This document shows positions 11,845-24,741 of a DNA stretch of 64,000 nucleotides, one piece after another. A program made the position numbers and the translations under genes. The first letter of the stretch is position 1, and every line of letters starts with the position of its first letter. Origin of the DNA: Circinella minor (lineage: Eukaryota > Mucoromycota > Mucoromycetes > Mucorales > Lichtheimiaceae); contig JAEPRB010000077.1 of NCBI GenBank assembly GCA_016758965.1, forward strand, positions 96,756-160,755. The letters are read 5' to 3'. The notes beneath the pieces were generated by a model, which did not search any database, was not told the origin of the DNA, and worked only from the letters and a program-made list of their open reading frames with translations.

Positions 11845-14483
11845 CAGCAGTAGTAGTAATACAACAAAACAACCTTCATTAAACAAAGTATCATCCTATA
11901 ACACATTATCACGAAAATCTTCAAAAAATTCTTTAACAACTCAACAAGAAAATAATTCAATCAAGAGTGATAATGATAATGAATCAACAAATAGTACTTT
12001 TGTCGATCCTAATATCAATCTAACAATGGTTACTATATGGTAAGAATGATACGTAACAATAATATAATTCATACGTATTATGTAAACGATAAATTATATT
12101 CAAACTTAGAAAATATAATTATTTACGTAGTTTGTGCATTGGTGCTTGCCTTCCATCCTTAGATGTTTCGATTATATTTACTATCATGAACGAAATCGGA
12201 ACTGAATTTCATAGGTAAGCAAATATTGATCATTACAATAATTGTATTTAGATGAATAATCTGCTGATTTATTTATTTTTGAATCCCATAAAACGTGCTT
12301 AATGTTAGGGCACACTTGGCTACATGGTTACATACCTCCTATGCAATGAGTTGTCTTGCTACATTACCCCTGGGTACTATTTCATATTAAACGTTTTCTT
12401 AGTATAACCAAAAAAAAAAATAATTAACTTTTTTTTTTCTTAAAACAATTTAGCTGGCAAGTTATCTGATGTATTTGGTCGTAAATATATCATGTTACTA
12501 CTCGTGGCGTTATTTTTTGTTGGATCCGTTGGTTGTGGTGTATCTACATCGATGAATCAAATTATTTTTAGTAGAGTCCTAGCTGGTTTTGGTGGAGGTG
12601 GATTACAACTTATGAGTAATGTGGTTATACAGGATTTAATTCCTCCCCACAAACGAGGTCAATATCAGTCTTATGTCAGCAGTGTACAAACGGTAAGAGT
12701 AGATACGTTTTCCCATCCATTCTAGGCTATGTTTATATGAATCAATTATATAAAAATTGAACAGTTTATGAGTAACATTTATCGATGATGAACCATTATA
12801 ACTTTCTTTTCCTCATCTTTTTATTTTCCGTTTATTAATGTATATCTAGTTAGGAATAGCATTAGGATCACCTGCAGGTGGATTTATTACAGATACGTTA
12901 GATTGGCGATATTGTTTCAAATTAAACATTATTCCACTTATTGCTATTGGCTACTTTTACATTTTTCATTTCACTAATTATAATGTTATGGAGGACAAAA
13001 ACGATAAAAACCAATATGGTTATGGATTATGGAAAAAGCTTAAAACAATTGATTTTTTGGGTGCATTTATTCTTGCTTTGGCCAACTTATCTTTTGCAAC
13101 CACTGTATTGCTAGGTGGTAATACACGTGAATGGAACGATCCATTGATTATTTCAGCGATCATTACGACTATTAGTTCATTTATTATTTTTGGATTCTAT
13201 CAAGTTTTTTGGGCATCTTATCCATTGATCTCACGAACATGTATTGTTAATCGAAATGTTATATGTTCTTCATTAGCCTATTTCTTTATTTGTATGAGTA
13301 ATGGATCCGTGGATTTTACCATCCCACAGTTTTTTATGGTATGTTGAGTTTATTTTGACTTTTCGATTATTTTTTTATACATAGCGTAAATATGAACATA
13401 ATTTAATAATTAGTATTTTAGGGAGTGTTGGGTTTTTCTACATCACAATCAGGCATGTGGACAATGATGAATGCTTTAGCTGTTCCTATCGGATGTTATT
13501 GCGCAGGTATAAATATATATCAACTTGTATGAAAGATTTAGATGATGTTGAAAACATTTCAATATTAATTATTAATTGCCTCAAATTTATATGAATATAC
13601 TTTTATTTATTACAGGTCAATATATTCGTTATAATCAAGGTTGTTTTCGTAAATGGTTATTAGCCTCCGCTACTTCATATACTGGATCTATACTTATTAT
13701 GAGTTATTGGATGGTATCTAAAATTCCATTTATATTGGGAATAACATGTATGGCACTCTTGGGTTTTGGATTTGGATCAAGTTTAGTTTCTCTTTTGGTT
13801 TCTGTTACAACGGACGTTCCTTCCACAGGTATATAAGCTTGAAAGTTTTCTTTCTTATTTATATGTTTATAATTCATTATTGTATTATTATTATTATTTT
13901 TTTATCTTTGCACTATTGTTATTTCGGGAGAAACTAATTTTTATCTAAATATTTTAGATGTAGCATCCGCCATGTCAATCATGATGTTATTCCGTTCAAT
14001 GGGATTACTTTATGGTACAGCCATTTCATCTTCCATTATACAAAATAGTTTAAAAACTCTTTTAGAAGCAAAAATCAATGGACCATCTGCAGAACAGGTA
14101 AAAAAAAAAAAAAGGCATAATTGTTGGATATTTTTTTTATCTCACTGGAGAAAAAATCAAATTGCATCTGATTGTAACAACTGAAATTTTATACGTAGTT
14201 GATTAATTTTATTCGGACATCTATCCGACAAGTTCACACCCTCCCCCCTCATTTGCAACAATTGGTGGCAGATGTTCTCGGACAATCCTTACAAAAAGCA
14301 TATATTTTTATGGCAGTTTCATGTTTAATTGCGTTGATTCCAATTGTTTATTTAAAAGATTTAGAGTTTAAAAAGTATTTTAAGGATGATACCCTCATGA
14401 ACAATGACGATGAAATTGTTGTTACTACTCCTTCTCATGCTAATATAACTAATACTATACAACAGAACACATTATCATCATAA
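11729..14483 (+). CDS. MFS transporter, DHA2 (14-TM) family, Fnx1/Vba-like, copy 1
   Basis: Nine exons: 11729-12039, 12131-12214, 12309-12373, 12454-12692, 12850-13338, 13422-13506, 13616-13828, 13958-14097 and 14199-14483; 636 aa. The cytoplasmic N-terminus has an Asn/Ser tract of about 20 serines coded by an AGT repeat. Family marks are LDVSI at the end of TM1, motif A as GKLSDVFGRK, a glycine-rich segment (VLAGFGGGGLQ) and DWRYCFKLN. Length and pattern fit the proton-coupled DHA2 family, whose Fnx1/Vba members move basic amino acids into vacuoles. Substrate and membrane cannot be read here. The closest relative is the next gene downstream, with the same 84, 65, 239 and 140 nt exons, so the pair arose by tandem duplication. 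The start follows a (TTA)n leader and is the first ATG before the hydrophilic N-terminus. Confidence 0.88.
11786..11848 (+). repeat. (AGT)n coding microsatellite
   Basis: About 20 serine codons, mostly AGT with a few AGC, in the N-terminal tail of the first DHA2 transporter. The tract keeps the frame and probably varies in length between strains. Confidence 0.9.
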
Positions 14484-15742
14484 TGAAATAAAGTTATACG
14501 TACATGAACTCTATTTTTCTTTTGTAAAAAATAATAATTAATTGTTTGAAGAATATAAATAATACTATATAGTCATGTTATATATTAACATCATACACTT
14601 TTAAATCGTAAAAATGATTAGTACGTAGTGAATGGTCAGACAGGTGGTATTTAATTTTTCCATTTATCACATACTAACTATATATCATCCATACGCTACT
14701 TTAAATAAATAAACCGTTTATTGTACTTTTGGAATGGAATTTGTTATGTCTCCTTATTGCTTTCAGTTATAGTATAAGAATCTTGTCCTGATCAGTAAAA
14801 TATTGACTTGATACAATTATTATTTACGTATATTTGGTTTTTGGAATTTCTTCTTACCTGATTTTGCACCATTGATCATGAGTTTTGGTTCATCTTGGTT
14901 TATTCATCTTGTACTATTAATATACGTAGATATATCATATATAGTAGGCCATATTAGTATAAAGCATATATAGTAGTATGAAAAACAAAGAAAAACATAT
15001 GCTAATTTTCAATTATAAAGGATAATAGTTGCTGTGTTCTTTTACTAATTTTTTTTTAGCCATCCAAGCTTTAAATTTTTTTTCTTTTAAGAACGACTCA
15101 GCCTTTTGATCCTTTAAATTCATCTGAAAGTCAAGTTAATTTATAACCTCCCCCCCCCCGCCAACGCAAATGAACATTTATGTAAAACAAAAAGAGCACA
15201 GATCATTCAAAAAGATAAGATGGGTTAGCGGAGGAACAAAAAAAAAAAACTGATTTTTTTGTACCACATATCACCTGAACTTATCAAAGTGTCAATCAAG
15301 TAAAGTTCTCACGCTCTCGTTTTTGTTGTTCGTGTTTTTAAGTTAAAAAAAAAAAACTCAATGGAGGAGTTGTCATGGTTACTATTATATCACTATAACT
15401 TACCATTCCAAGACAACCAACCGTCAATTATCATTTTTTATGAACTCCACCTATTTGTTAATCAATTCAATTATTTAAAATAACAAATAAACATTTCGTA
15501 ATCTAAGTAATTATATGTGGCTGATACAGATGGGGGGGGAGGGGATCTTATTAGTAGTAGTACTAGTAAGTATTTTTTTTTTGTCAAACAATAGTCAAAA
15601 ACGCCGATACTGTACATGTCTGGAAGATGCTCCGATAACATGTTTTCATAGTGATCCATCTTTTCCATTTTTTTTTTTCGCTTTTTCTTCTTCCTGTTGA
15701 TAATTATCTTGGTGTAAAAATATAAATAATCTATCCCTTATT
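14484..15742 (+). promoter_or_regulatory. Spacer between the tandem transporter genes
   Basis: 1.26 kb of AT-rich DNA that holds the terminator of copy 1 and the promoter of copy 2. It has a C run at 15151-15159, a G run at 15532-15540 and several TACGTA sites. I see no gene in it. Confidence 0.5.
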
Positions 15743-16684
15743 ATGACGAAAAGTGATATATCGTCTAATTCTTCAATGACACAAAACTCGTTAGTAGGAA
15801 GTCAACAAAAGAATTATAATACCATGGATGCATCATTATCGGATGATGACCATCAGGAACAACAACAACAACAACAAAGTGTTACATATCACACGGATGG
15901 AACATCCACAACAACATTACAAAATATTCCAATTGAAAAAGAAGATAAGTTAGGTGATCTTAGTTTGACTCTATTAACCATTTGGTAAGATAATATAAAG
16001 AAAGATGATCCATATTGATAAAAAAGAGTAGATTTTCAACCGAACTTAAAATTTTTTTTCCAAAAGTTTATCTATTGCCGCCGCATTACCAAGCTTGGAT
16101 ATTTCTATTGTATATACAACGATGACCCAAATTGGCACTGAATTCCAAAGGTAAGTATTATATAAGTTATATGATAATAAAAGAAGGAAAAAGTTCAAAG
16201 ATGAAACGATTTTAAATACGTAACTCACACTTTTTGTAAAAATAAAAATAAAAATAAAAATGGATGACATGTAGTGCACAACTATCAACCTGGATCCATA
16301 GTTCATATACCTTGTGCTCCTTGATTACAATGGCATCAGGTAACATATTTATTATAAAATGAAGACAAAACAATAATAATACGTAATAATATATTTGCAA
16401 TTTTTTTTTTGATACATCTTTTATTAAAAAAACAGTGGGGGGTTTATCAAATGCATTTGGTCGAAAACCAGTATTGATTATACTTAATATTTTATTCCTA
16501 ATTGGTTCTACCGGCTGTGGATATGCTCAAAGTTTTTCTCAAATTGTCATTGCACGATTAATTGCAGGAATGGGTGGTGGTGGTCTTACATTACTAGGAA
16601 ATATCATTCTTCATGATGTTGTACCCACTGAAAAAGTTGGATCTTATTTATCTTATCTTAGCATAGTACAAACAGTAAGAACAA

Positions 16685-16728
<44 letters not shown>

Positions 16729-18369
16729 TCCTCTTCACTATTATATATATGCTATGCGATTTTTTTTTCTTATTATATAACAAAAAAAAATAAAATAACC
16801 TTCATCTTTTTTTTTTCTTCATGTATATTCCATTTTTCTTTAGTTAGGATTTGGTTTAGGTGCTCCTATAGGTGGATTTATTAATGATTATTTTGGATGG
16901 AGATATTGTTTCAAAATCAATATTATACCTTTAATCCTTATTCTTTATGTTTATATTTTTAAATTTAAAAATTATAGCACTGACAATCAACAACCCACTA
17001 GTACAATGAACAACAACAACAAAGACAAATCAACAACAATAACAACAAAAGAAAGACTCCAAAAAGTCGATTTTGGAGGTATCTTATTGGTATCCATTGG
17101 AAATGTGTGTTTTACATGTACACTTTTATTAGGTGGAAGTACTTATGATTGGTCTAGTCTTCCAATTATTACAGCCATAATTGTTGCTCCTATTGCTTAT
17201 ATATTATTTTTCATTCATGAAAGTAAATGGGCCAAATATCCATTATTATCATCTTTGGCATCCAATGATCGTAATTTCACAACGTCGTGTATTTGTATTT
17301 ACTTTGTTGGATTAGCTGAATCAGGAGCACTTGCACTTATTCCACAATTTCTCATGGTAAAACATTTTGACTTTTAAGGGAGCTAAAAAAAAAAAAAGAA
17401 AGGATGGTTTGATATTATAATATAAACATTTTGAAAAAAAAAAAAGGGCTAACAAAGAACAATAAAATTATATTATTTATAGGGAGTTCTTCATTTTAAT
17501 ACAGCAGATGCTGGATTATGGATCATGATTGAAGCAATGATGTGTCCTGTTGGTTGCTTTTTAGCTGGAAAATATATGTATTACAAAGGTCGATTTACAA
17601 GAATTATCAGTGTAAATATTGCTTTGTATGCCATATCATTGATTATTTTATACCATTGGATTGGAAATACTATACCAATCAATGTTGGTACAATAGGTAT
17701 TATTTTGGAAGGAGTCAGTTATGGTTGTTTTATTGTTCCCGTTATTGTTGCTTGTACAAGTACTTTGCCTAAAGATGGTAAGAGAAGAAGAGAGAGAATA
17801 AATTTTCTTTTTTTTTTCCCCAATGTGATATGGATCTATAGTAAAAAAAAAAATTGAGTAGTAGAAATGATGTTAATAATAACTTTTTTGTATTTCTCCT
17901 ATATAAAATATAGTGGTTGCCACAGCAATGTCAATGTGTTTATTAGCTCGTAGTGTTGGATATTTGACAGGTACAGCAATTGTTTCTGCTGTTATTCAAT
18001 CCACATTAAAAACATTATTACCAACAAAGATTAATGGAGAAGATGCAGAGGAGGTAACTACAAGTATTCTTTCCCATACATTATTTACTACAGGATATAT
18101 ATTTTTTTTCTCCAGTAAAAAAAAAAAAAGCAAATGAGTGAACTGACTGATTTTTTTTTTATCCATTGATATTATACATTTTACAGCTGATTCTATTTAT
18201 TATTACATCTATTCGTAAAGTAAACACGTTATCACCCGAAATTCAAGAAATTGTAGCAGATGTGTTGAGTGAAGGAATGCAATCCGCAACGTTCATTTTA
18301 CTTGGTAGTTCATTAATTGCATTTTTTGCTAGTTTACGTTTTAATAATATTAGCTTGAAAAAACACTAG
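15743..18369 (+). CDS. MFS transporter, DHA2 (14-TM) family, Fnx1/Vba-like, copy 2
   Basis: Eight exons: 15743-15984, 16067-16150, 16275-16339, 16436-16674, 16844-17356, 17483-17777, 17914-18053 and 18187-18369; 586 aa. It is a paralogue of the upstream gene with equal exon phases. Marks include LDISI in TM1, motif A as GGLSNAFGRK, RLIAGMGGGGL and FGWRYCFKIN. The intron that separates exons 6 and 7 of copy 1 is absent, so the segment ending in LAGKYMYYKGR is continuous. The N-terminal tail differs from that of copy 1: Gln-rich instead of Ser-rich. A run of about 40 T lies in the intron after exon 4. Function is inferred as proton-driven export or vacuolar import of small molecules; the substrate is unknown. 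The start is the first ATG of the frame and yields a hydrophilic tail of about 75 residues before TM1. Confidence 0.88.
16687..16726 (+). repeat. Poly(T) tract of about 40 bases in intron 4 of DHA2 copy 2
   Basis: The longest homopolymer in the window, about 10 bases after the GTAAGA donor. Such a tract is prone to assembly and replication slippage errors, so the exact length is uncertain. Confidence 0.9.
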
Positions 18370-19222
18370 CAATGTTTTTATACCATTCAGTTTTGAAAAA
18401 AAAAATAGTAATAATGTATTTAGACTACTCTAATTTTAATTTCATATATAATAGAAAAAAAAAAGTATTTTTATCATATTGATGTATCTCTACGTACGTA
18501 TATAAATAATGTTTAATTTTTTTCCCCTTTACGTAGTAACGTGTATAGAATATAAGCTTATATATATATTTGAAATTGTATTAAAAAGATATTACATAAT
18601 TCTACGTAGATAGACATTCGTGATGAGATTAGATATTTTCCTATAATATATAAGATAATGATCACTCATAATATAATTGATGTAAACTAATTTTATTGTA
18701 GTATTGTAGATAAAAGAATGATTGTATTCAAGAAGCTAAAGGTACTTTGAGTCATATAATCTCATTTTGTTGTATTAATCATCAAATGCTCAATGTGCTT
18801 TAGAATACTTGGGTAAATCTAGAATTTAATAACATTTTATCTTGTTATACGTACTGTCATGATAATGATGACTGATATATAGATATATAATTATTTTTGA
18901 AGAAAGTGTAATTACGTAATAAATCCATTCATTGATGATTCGTAATATTGCTCTCTTTTTTTTTTTTTTTTTTTTTTTTTACCTTGGGTTTGTATACCCA
19001 TTGCTCATTACCATAAACTAAATATCTTGACTAATATACATATTAAAGGTTGCATATATATATATATATAGCAGACAATTAAAAATACATCAAGTAAAAA
19101 AAAAATGGATTCTTTTTTTATTATTATTATTAGTGCATAGTAAAATAAAATAAAATTAACTAATTATAAGAACATAAACTTTTAAAGTGTAAAAACAATT
19201 TTAATAAGTGGTCTTTATATTT
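18370..19222. other. AT-rich convergent intergenic region
   Basis: Region between the DHA2 copy 2 stop and the F-box gene stop, so both flanking genes end here. It contains a T run of about 20 at 18960-18980, (TA)n near 19050 and several TACGTA palindromes. No gene is seen. Confidence 0.6.
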
Positions 19223-21107
19223 TTATATAAATAATACATTGGGATTATTTCGTGAAACTAAATTACAACATCCCAGTTCAATTCTTCTTTTCTGCGCTCC
19301 AAAATATAGATTGACACCTTCATTAGTAATACCATGGTTTGTTGAAATACGAAGTGTTTTTAAACTTTTAACTTGACTAAGATGTTTAAGAACAGTATCG
19401 GTCACTGCACTAGTATGATCACAATTCATATCCAATGATTCTAGTGGACTGTTAAGCTCTTTAAGTTTATTAGCAAATGCGATAAAACCTTCCTCTGTTA
19501 ATCGACGATGTACATTATATCCACGTAATTCTACCATACACAACTGTGGAAGTTTGCTCAGTTCCAACAATCCTTGATCCGAAATAGGTATATCAATGAA
19601 TGTTACATATCGAAGTTCGGTGTTGTTGGATGACAACAGATCCAGGTTATCGCAATAAACAGTGCATTGATTTTGAAATTCAAGGAAAAGATATTGAAGC
19701 TTTTTTAATTCACTGATTGCTTCTATCATATTTTTTATGACTTTTTGTAAAATGCTATCGCTTTCATCCAAAGTTTTAAAATCAAGATAGAGGTGTTCGA
19801 GTTGTTGTTGATGCATATCAAAAAGGCTTTTATAAATCCATGTTGGGTTGTCGGTTAAATGATCAAGAGTCGCAAGTTCGATAGATTTCAGATGTGGGAA
19901 ATGGAGAAGTGGTTTTTGTTCTATAGTATATTGAAGCTGTTTTGCATTGACAAAAGAATAATGTAAATGTTCCAATGTATGTTGTGATTTTTTTAAAATG
20001 GAATAAAGTTGTTCGTGATAGATGAAACCAGAAAACTCAAGTTCTCGTAAAGTTTTTTCATTATTATCAATAGTTTCCCATTCATTCTTTGTGTTTGATT
20101 CTTTCTCAATCGCTTGGATGGGATGGGTATTACTATTATTTTTGTTGTCGTCGATCATCATTTTTTTTGACATACAGATCCATCTTTTTTCTAAGTTTTT
20201 TACATGAGTCCAAAAGTCCATAATAATTTTTCGCATAGAAATATATTGAATGGATGGACATGATTGAATTGTTGTTTGAATTTGATCCACGTTCATTGGA
20301 AAATATTTAAATTCGTTATTAAAGTTTGAAATTAAAAAAAATTCAAGTTCTGGACAACGAAGTAGTATTGGATGAATCCAGGTGCTGAAATGTGATGTAT
20401 TATTCAGGCAGAGAAATACAATTTTACTCTTCCTGTTGTTGTTGTCGCTAAAAATATATATTGGTTCAATAAAACTACTACTATACTTTACTGTAAGATG
20501 TGTTAATAATGGTAAATTATCCAACAATGTTGTTAATGAAATGTGATATCGTTGATAATCAATCGTTAATTCGGTCAAGGTATTAGCAAATAATTCAAGT
20601 GATGCATAAAATGGATGCATAGTAACATTTATAATATAATCGTGAAGAAAAGGTAAAGAATAGATGGAATCAACTATAACTATTAATATAAATATCCAAC
20701 AATTAAAAAAAAAAAAAGTTAACACACGAAAAATACTTTTATATTATAATTATTACTGTCACACCCTGAATTAATCCCCTCCCTCAACAATTCATGTTTT
20801 GTTTCCTACCAAGAGATTGAATATTACAGTTATATCGTTTTAGCTGCTGTAATATAGACCATGTCTCTTTACTAACCATAGAAACCTTCTTTACATGAGG
20901 TCCTAAAAACTGTAACAATGTAGTATTGGTCTTCCACCACGCGTCTAGTGAAATATTCAACTGATTCCAAAGAGGAGTAGCATACTTTAGAATAAAGTCA
21001 GACCATCGATGACATACACGTGTACATTCAATACAACTTTTTTGATCCAGGTAAAATAAAACTTTGGTAATGATTTCAGGTGGTAAAATGTATGTGAAAT
21101 CAGACAT
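19223..21107 (-). CDS. F-box protein with LRR-like C-terminal region
   Basis: Two exons, 21107-20810 and 20673-19223, joined by a GTAGGA...TTATAG intron; 582 aa. An F-box lies at residues about 7-50 (LPPEIITKVLFYLDQKSC, then TRVCHRWSDF). The rest has irregular leucine-rich repeats (LTELTIDYQRY, LESLDMNCDHT, LKTLRISTNHGITNEGV), as in fungal SCF substrate receptors. It should bind Skp1 through the F-box and recruit an unknown target to a cullin-RING ligase. Unlike the decayed F-box gene at the left edge it has no TPR-like head and no internal stop. The start at 21107 is the first ATG and leads directly into the F-box. It is not obviously a copy of the pseudogene. Confidence 0.85.
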
Positions 21108-22796
21108 TGTTGTTAGAACTAAGAAATAAAAAAGGTTCTTTTAAAATGCGCAGCAAAGTGAGTTTCATATGAAAGGCGTTCTAATACTCCGAAATACACC
21201 TTCATGGCTTGTATCGAGGGTTAATAAAAAGCTGTGGATTATCATATTTCTGAAAACCGTGACCGACCGACCGACAGATAGAGATCGTTCTAAACTCAAC
21301 AGGCCTCATCCCATGCGGATTCAACCACGTTTTATCACCCAAAATTCTATAGTCAATTTATCCTACCACTACAGATGGAATACGGTGGCCTTGCTGCGTA
21401 TACAAAATCTCAGCACAATTCAAATGTTCTCTGTTGTTGTTTATCTTCCTGATATATGTTGCATATTATAATAAAACACATCACATATTTCACGCAATTG
21501 TAATATTACGTATTGCTTTCTACTTTGTTAGATATTATTTATTATAATCACTTTTTCTAAAGTTAAAATTGATTACAGTAATTGTTAGTATTATGTTTTA
21601 CGTATGTAGTGTAATTGATATTATATATAGACAGCAAGATTATCTTTACATAGCTAATATAACACGCATGCATGTATTCTTAATAATCTTTTCCTTTATT
21701 TTTATTTTCTCCATTCTTTGATTGTTGATATAGTTGATACGTAAGAAAACTAAAAAAAAAAAAATTATAATAATTGTACACATGTAATAATATGCGTAAA
21801 GAAAAAATGTAAGCCCATAAATTCATTATAATAGTACAATACGAACAACAATACGTAGTTGTACATGTAGCAACAATTTGTTGACTGTTTCAAAGATATA
21901 AAGAATAGGGACTTGATATATAGAAGGCTTCGTCTTCCACAGTATGAGTCTCTATTTTTTTTTTCCTGATAGTATTAATTTCATGTAAAAAGAAGAAGCC
22001 CAACATGATGTGGTAAATAAAATTGTTACAAGTGATGTCAATAGTTCATCAGCATATAATGTAGATTTTTATTAGGTATATAATATATACAAATATTGAA
22101 TTAACAACAAACATTACTATATGATTTTTAAAATGATACGTATTTAGTATGGTTTATAAGATGATTTTGTTTGCTGACTTCATTTAGTTGTAGTTGCTCA
22201 TGGTGTTAGAAGATGAAAAAAGTGTCGTTATTATAAACACAAGCTACTTGTAATGATAATGAAAGAAGAAAACCAACGGAGGCGACACAGATGAAAAGAA
22301 TGATGGATTCCTTGAGAAAAACTGCAGGGGAAACTTTGTTATACTTTAAATCATCTAGACAGCACATTTTATATATATATATATATGTATAGTTGCTTTT
22401 TTTGTTTTTGTTTAGTAGATAATAATAAGATGGTTATTAAAGAAAGTAAATAGGTAATAGAATTATAGTTGTATTTATATATTTCTTTTCTTTTCTTTAT
22501 TTATTATGTTGTCAATAAGTAAAGAGTGTTAATAATACTTATTAAAATTGACTACTTTATTTTTAATAATGAACTAAGTATAAGTAAATGAGAACACTAC
22601 TACTACACATCACCACTGGATGTAAAACTTAAAAAAAACAAACATGACATATTTTATTACGTATTATTACTGTAATTTTTTATGATGCTAAATGTATGAT
22701 GATGATACTTTTAGAAGTATACTTTATAAATGTTTTTTCTTTAGTTATTGTCACGTTTCATTGTAGTTGTTCCATTATTTAGGCTTGAAATGGAAT
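21108..22796. other. AT-rich intergenic DNA, no gene seen
   Basis: The first 370 bp are the F-box gene promoter, with a short GACC repeat near 21262. The rest is AT-rich with TACGTA palindromes, a (TA)n at about 22372 and no supported frame. The patch 22200-22340 is somewhat GC-richer but has no open frame of note. Confidence 0.55.
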
Positions 22797-22982
22797 CTAT
22801 AATGGGTCACCACCATCTACAAGAGAGTTGGCAAAGATTGCTATGGTGATAGCACAAATAATAAGAATAAGAGCTTCAACCATATAGAAATAGAAAGGAA
22901 CAGCTAACCAAGAGTCATTTCGTTCTCCATTATCATCCACTTTTGTATAATGATGTTGACCAGTGCCTTTGGGTACACACAT
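22797..22982 (-). CDS. Small single-TM membrane protein, unknown
   Basis: The frame from the ATG at 22982 gives 61 residues: a hydrophilic head (VPKGTGQHHYTKVDDNGE), one hydrophobic segment of about 24 residues (VEALILIICAITIAIFA) and a short acidic tail ending GGDPL. Codon use and GC content rise above the flanks, as in the other genes. The frame is open further upstream, and a good donor (AATAG/GTAAGG) at about 23261 with an acceptor TTATTAG just before this ATG suggests a spliced leader that may be untranslated. I do not recognise the family. It is divergent from the EI24-like gene, with about 570 bp between starts. Confidence 0.55.
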   Translation of the reverse strand: MCVPKGTGQHHYTKVDDNGERNDSWLAVPFYFYMVEALILIICAITIAIFANSLVDGGDPL

Positions 22983-23556
22983 AATGATACTAATAATATT
23001 AAAAGAAATGTTATTTGTTATTTGTTGTTTGTTGTTTCTACGTATTGATTTAACAAACAAAAAAAAAAGGCGGTTTTTATATTTTTCTATCTACAATAAA
23101 AATAAAATAAAAGTTGTGGTCAATTTTTTTTTTTTTTTTTTGATATAATGAATGATAACTTATTTTGATCAAAATACGTATATGTTTTATGATGATAAGA
23201 TTGACAACGATACGTAGAGTAATAATATACATAAAAAAATTTATGTATTCAAGATTCCTTACCTATTATTAATTAGTTGTTTTGATATAAAAAAAAAATA
23301 TCATTTTATTTGACTACACAGATAGACACATTCACAGACACACAGACACACACATACAAACGAAAGAAATAAGGAGACTGGTTTAAATATAATAAGGAAC
23401 AACCACATGTTTTATGTGATAATAATTAAGTCAGTCAGTCAAATCAGGGAATTTTTTTATTTTTTTAAAACACGAAACCAACTTCTTTAACCCCTTTCTT
23501 CTTTTTTTATATATATTGTGCATAACTAACCGAAAAAAAAAATAAAGTGAACAAGT

Positions 23557-24741
23557 ATGGCACCACCTTCTACTTATCCAATCACGGGTATTATCTATTT
23601 TCTTGCTCATCCTCAGGTAATTAGGACATTAGGAATGTGAAGAAGGGGTAATGAAGAATATTCACTCATCCAATTTACATTTAAAATATATATATATATG
23701 TAGTTATGGGTCAAAGTGATATGTCCATTCTTATTGACTTTAATTTTTGGCATCTTATCCTTGGTTTTATCATTTGTTTATTTACTTCCCTTACAAGCCA
23801 ATGCACTTATTGAAGCCAATTGTCCTAATTGGCTTGCTTGGGTTGTTTCAGTCATTTTTACTTTACTTGAATCGGCTATTTTTGACGTTATCTTTTTTGC
23901 TATTTTAATACCTTTCTTTCAAGACGCTTTATTTGATGCAACACTTAAAGCACGTGGTATGTCTCGTATGTTTGAAACTCGTGTTCAAGTCAATGGAATG
24001 ATTTTATGTTGTAGAGGTGTTTCTTCAGGTCTTGCTTTAGCTTGGTTCCTTGTTTTAGCCCAAGTAAGTTTATAAAATGCCAAGAAGAGAGGGGAACACA
24101 AGATAGCAATGTTGTGTAACATATTATTCTTCCCTTCCCCTTCCCCCTGTGTAGATCATTGTCTGGATTATTACAGCACCATTACATTTAATACCTGTTA
24201 TTGGAACTATTATTGCTTGTTATATTAATGGATGGCCTGCATGGTAAAATAGTTCATATATATATATATATATATATATAATATAAAAATGTATACTAAT
24301 TACTAATATAATCTATTTTGTTTTTATTTATTTTTTAGTTGGGGTCAACATATTCATTATGATATTGAATTCCGTGGATTTAGTGTATCTGATTCTCGTC
24401 GATATGCATGGCAAAATCGTGGTGGTTATTGTAGTTTTGGTGTAGTTGCTGTTGCATTAGAACTTGTTCCTTTGTTTAATCTTTTATTCATGTGGACTAA
24501 TGTAGTAGGTGCTGCATTATGGGTTGCTGATAAGTATGAAAAGAATGAAAGAGATATTGCTAAACAATTACGAAATCAACCACAAGGTAATTCGGGTAAT
24601 ACCTCAATTGCATCGATTTATCCATCCGTTAGAAGTCCAAGTTCTTTTGTACCTTCTGTTGAAAGTGAACATAGTCGTTTAATTACTCATGCAAGTAATC
24701 CAGGATTAAAAGATGGGTATGGTTCTTCTAATAATGCTTAA
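23557..24741 (+). CDS. EI24-domain multi-pass membrane protein (Rrt8/Lds-like)
   Basis: Four exons: 23557-23616, 23704-24063, 24155-24243 and 24339-24741; 303 aa. There are about five hydrophobic segments, with the pattern of the fungal EI24 (CysZ-like) superfamily: an N-terminal hydrophobic hairpin, a middle segment with RMFETRVQVNGMILCCRG, a proline-containing segment ending GWPACWGQHIHYD, and a soluble Ser-rich tail after the last TM segment. In yeast, relatives of this kind (Rrt8, Lds1, Lds2) are lipid-droplet or spore-wall proteins. The role here is unknown. The first exon codes exactly 20 residues starting MAPPSTYPITG. All introns have consensus GT-AG ends and keep the phase. A (TA)n tract follows the exon 3 donor. 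Confidence 0.75.
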
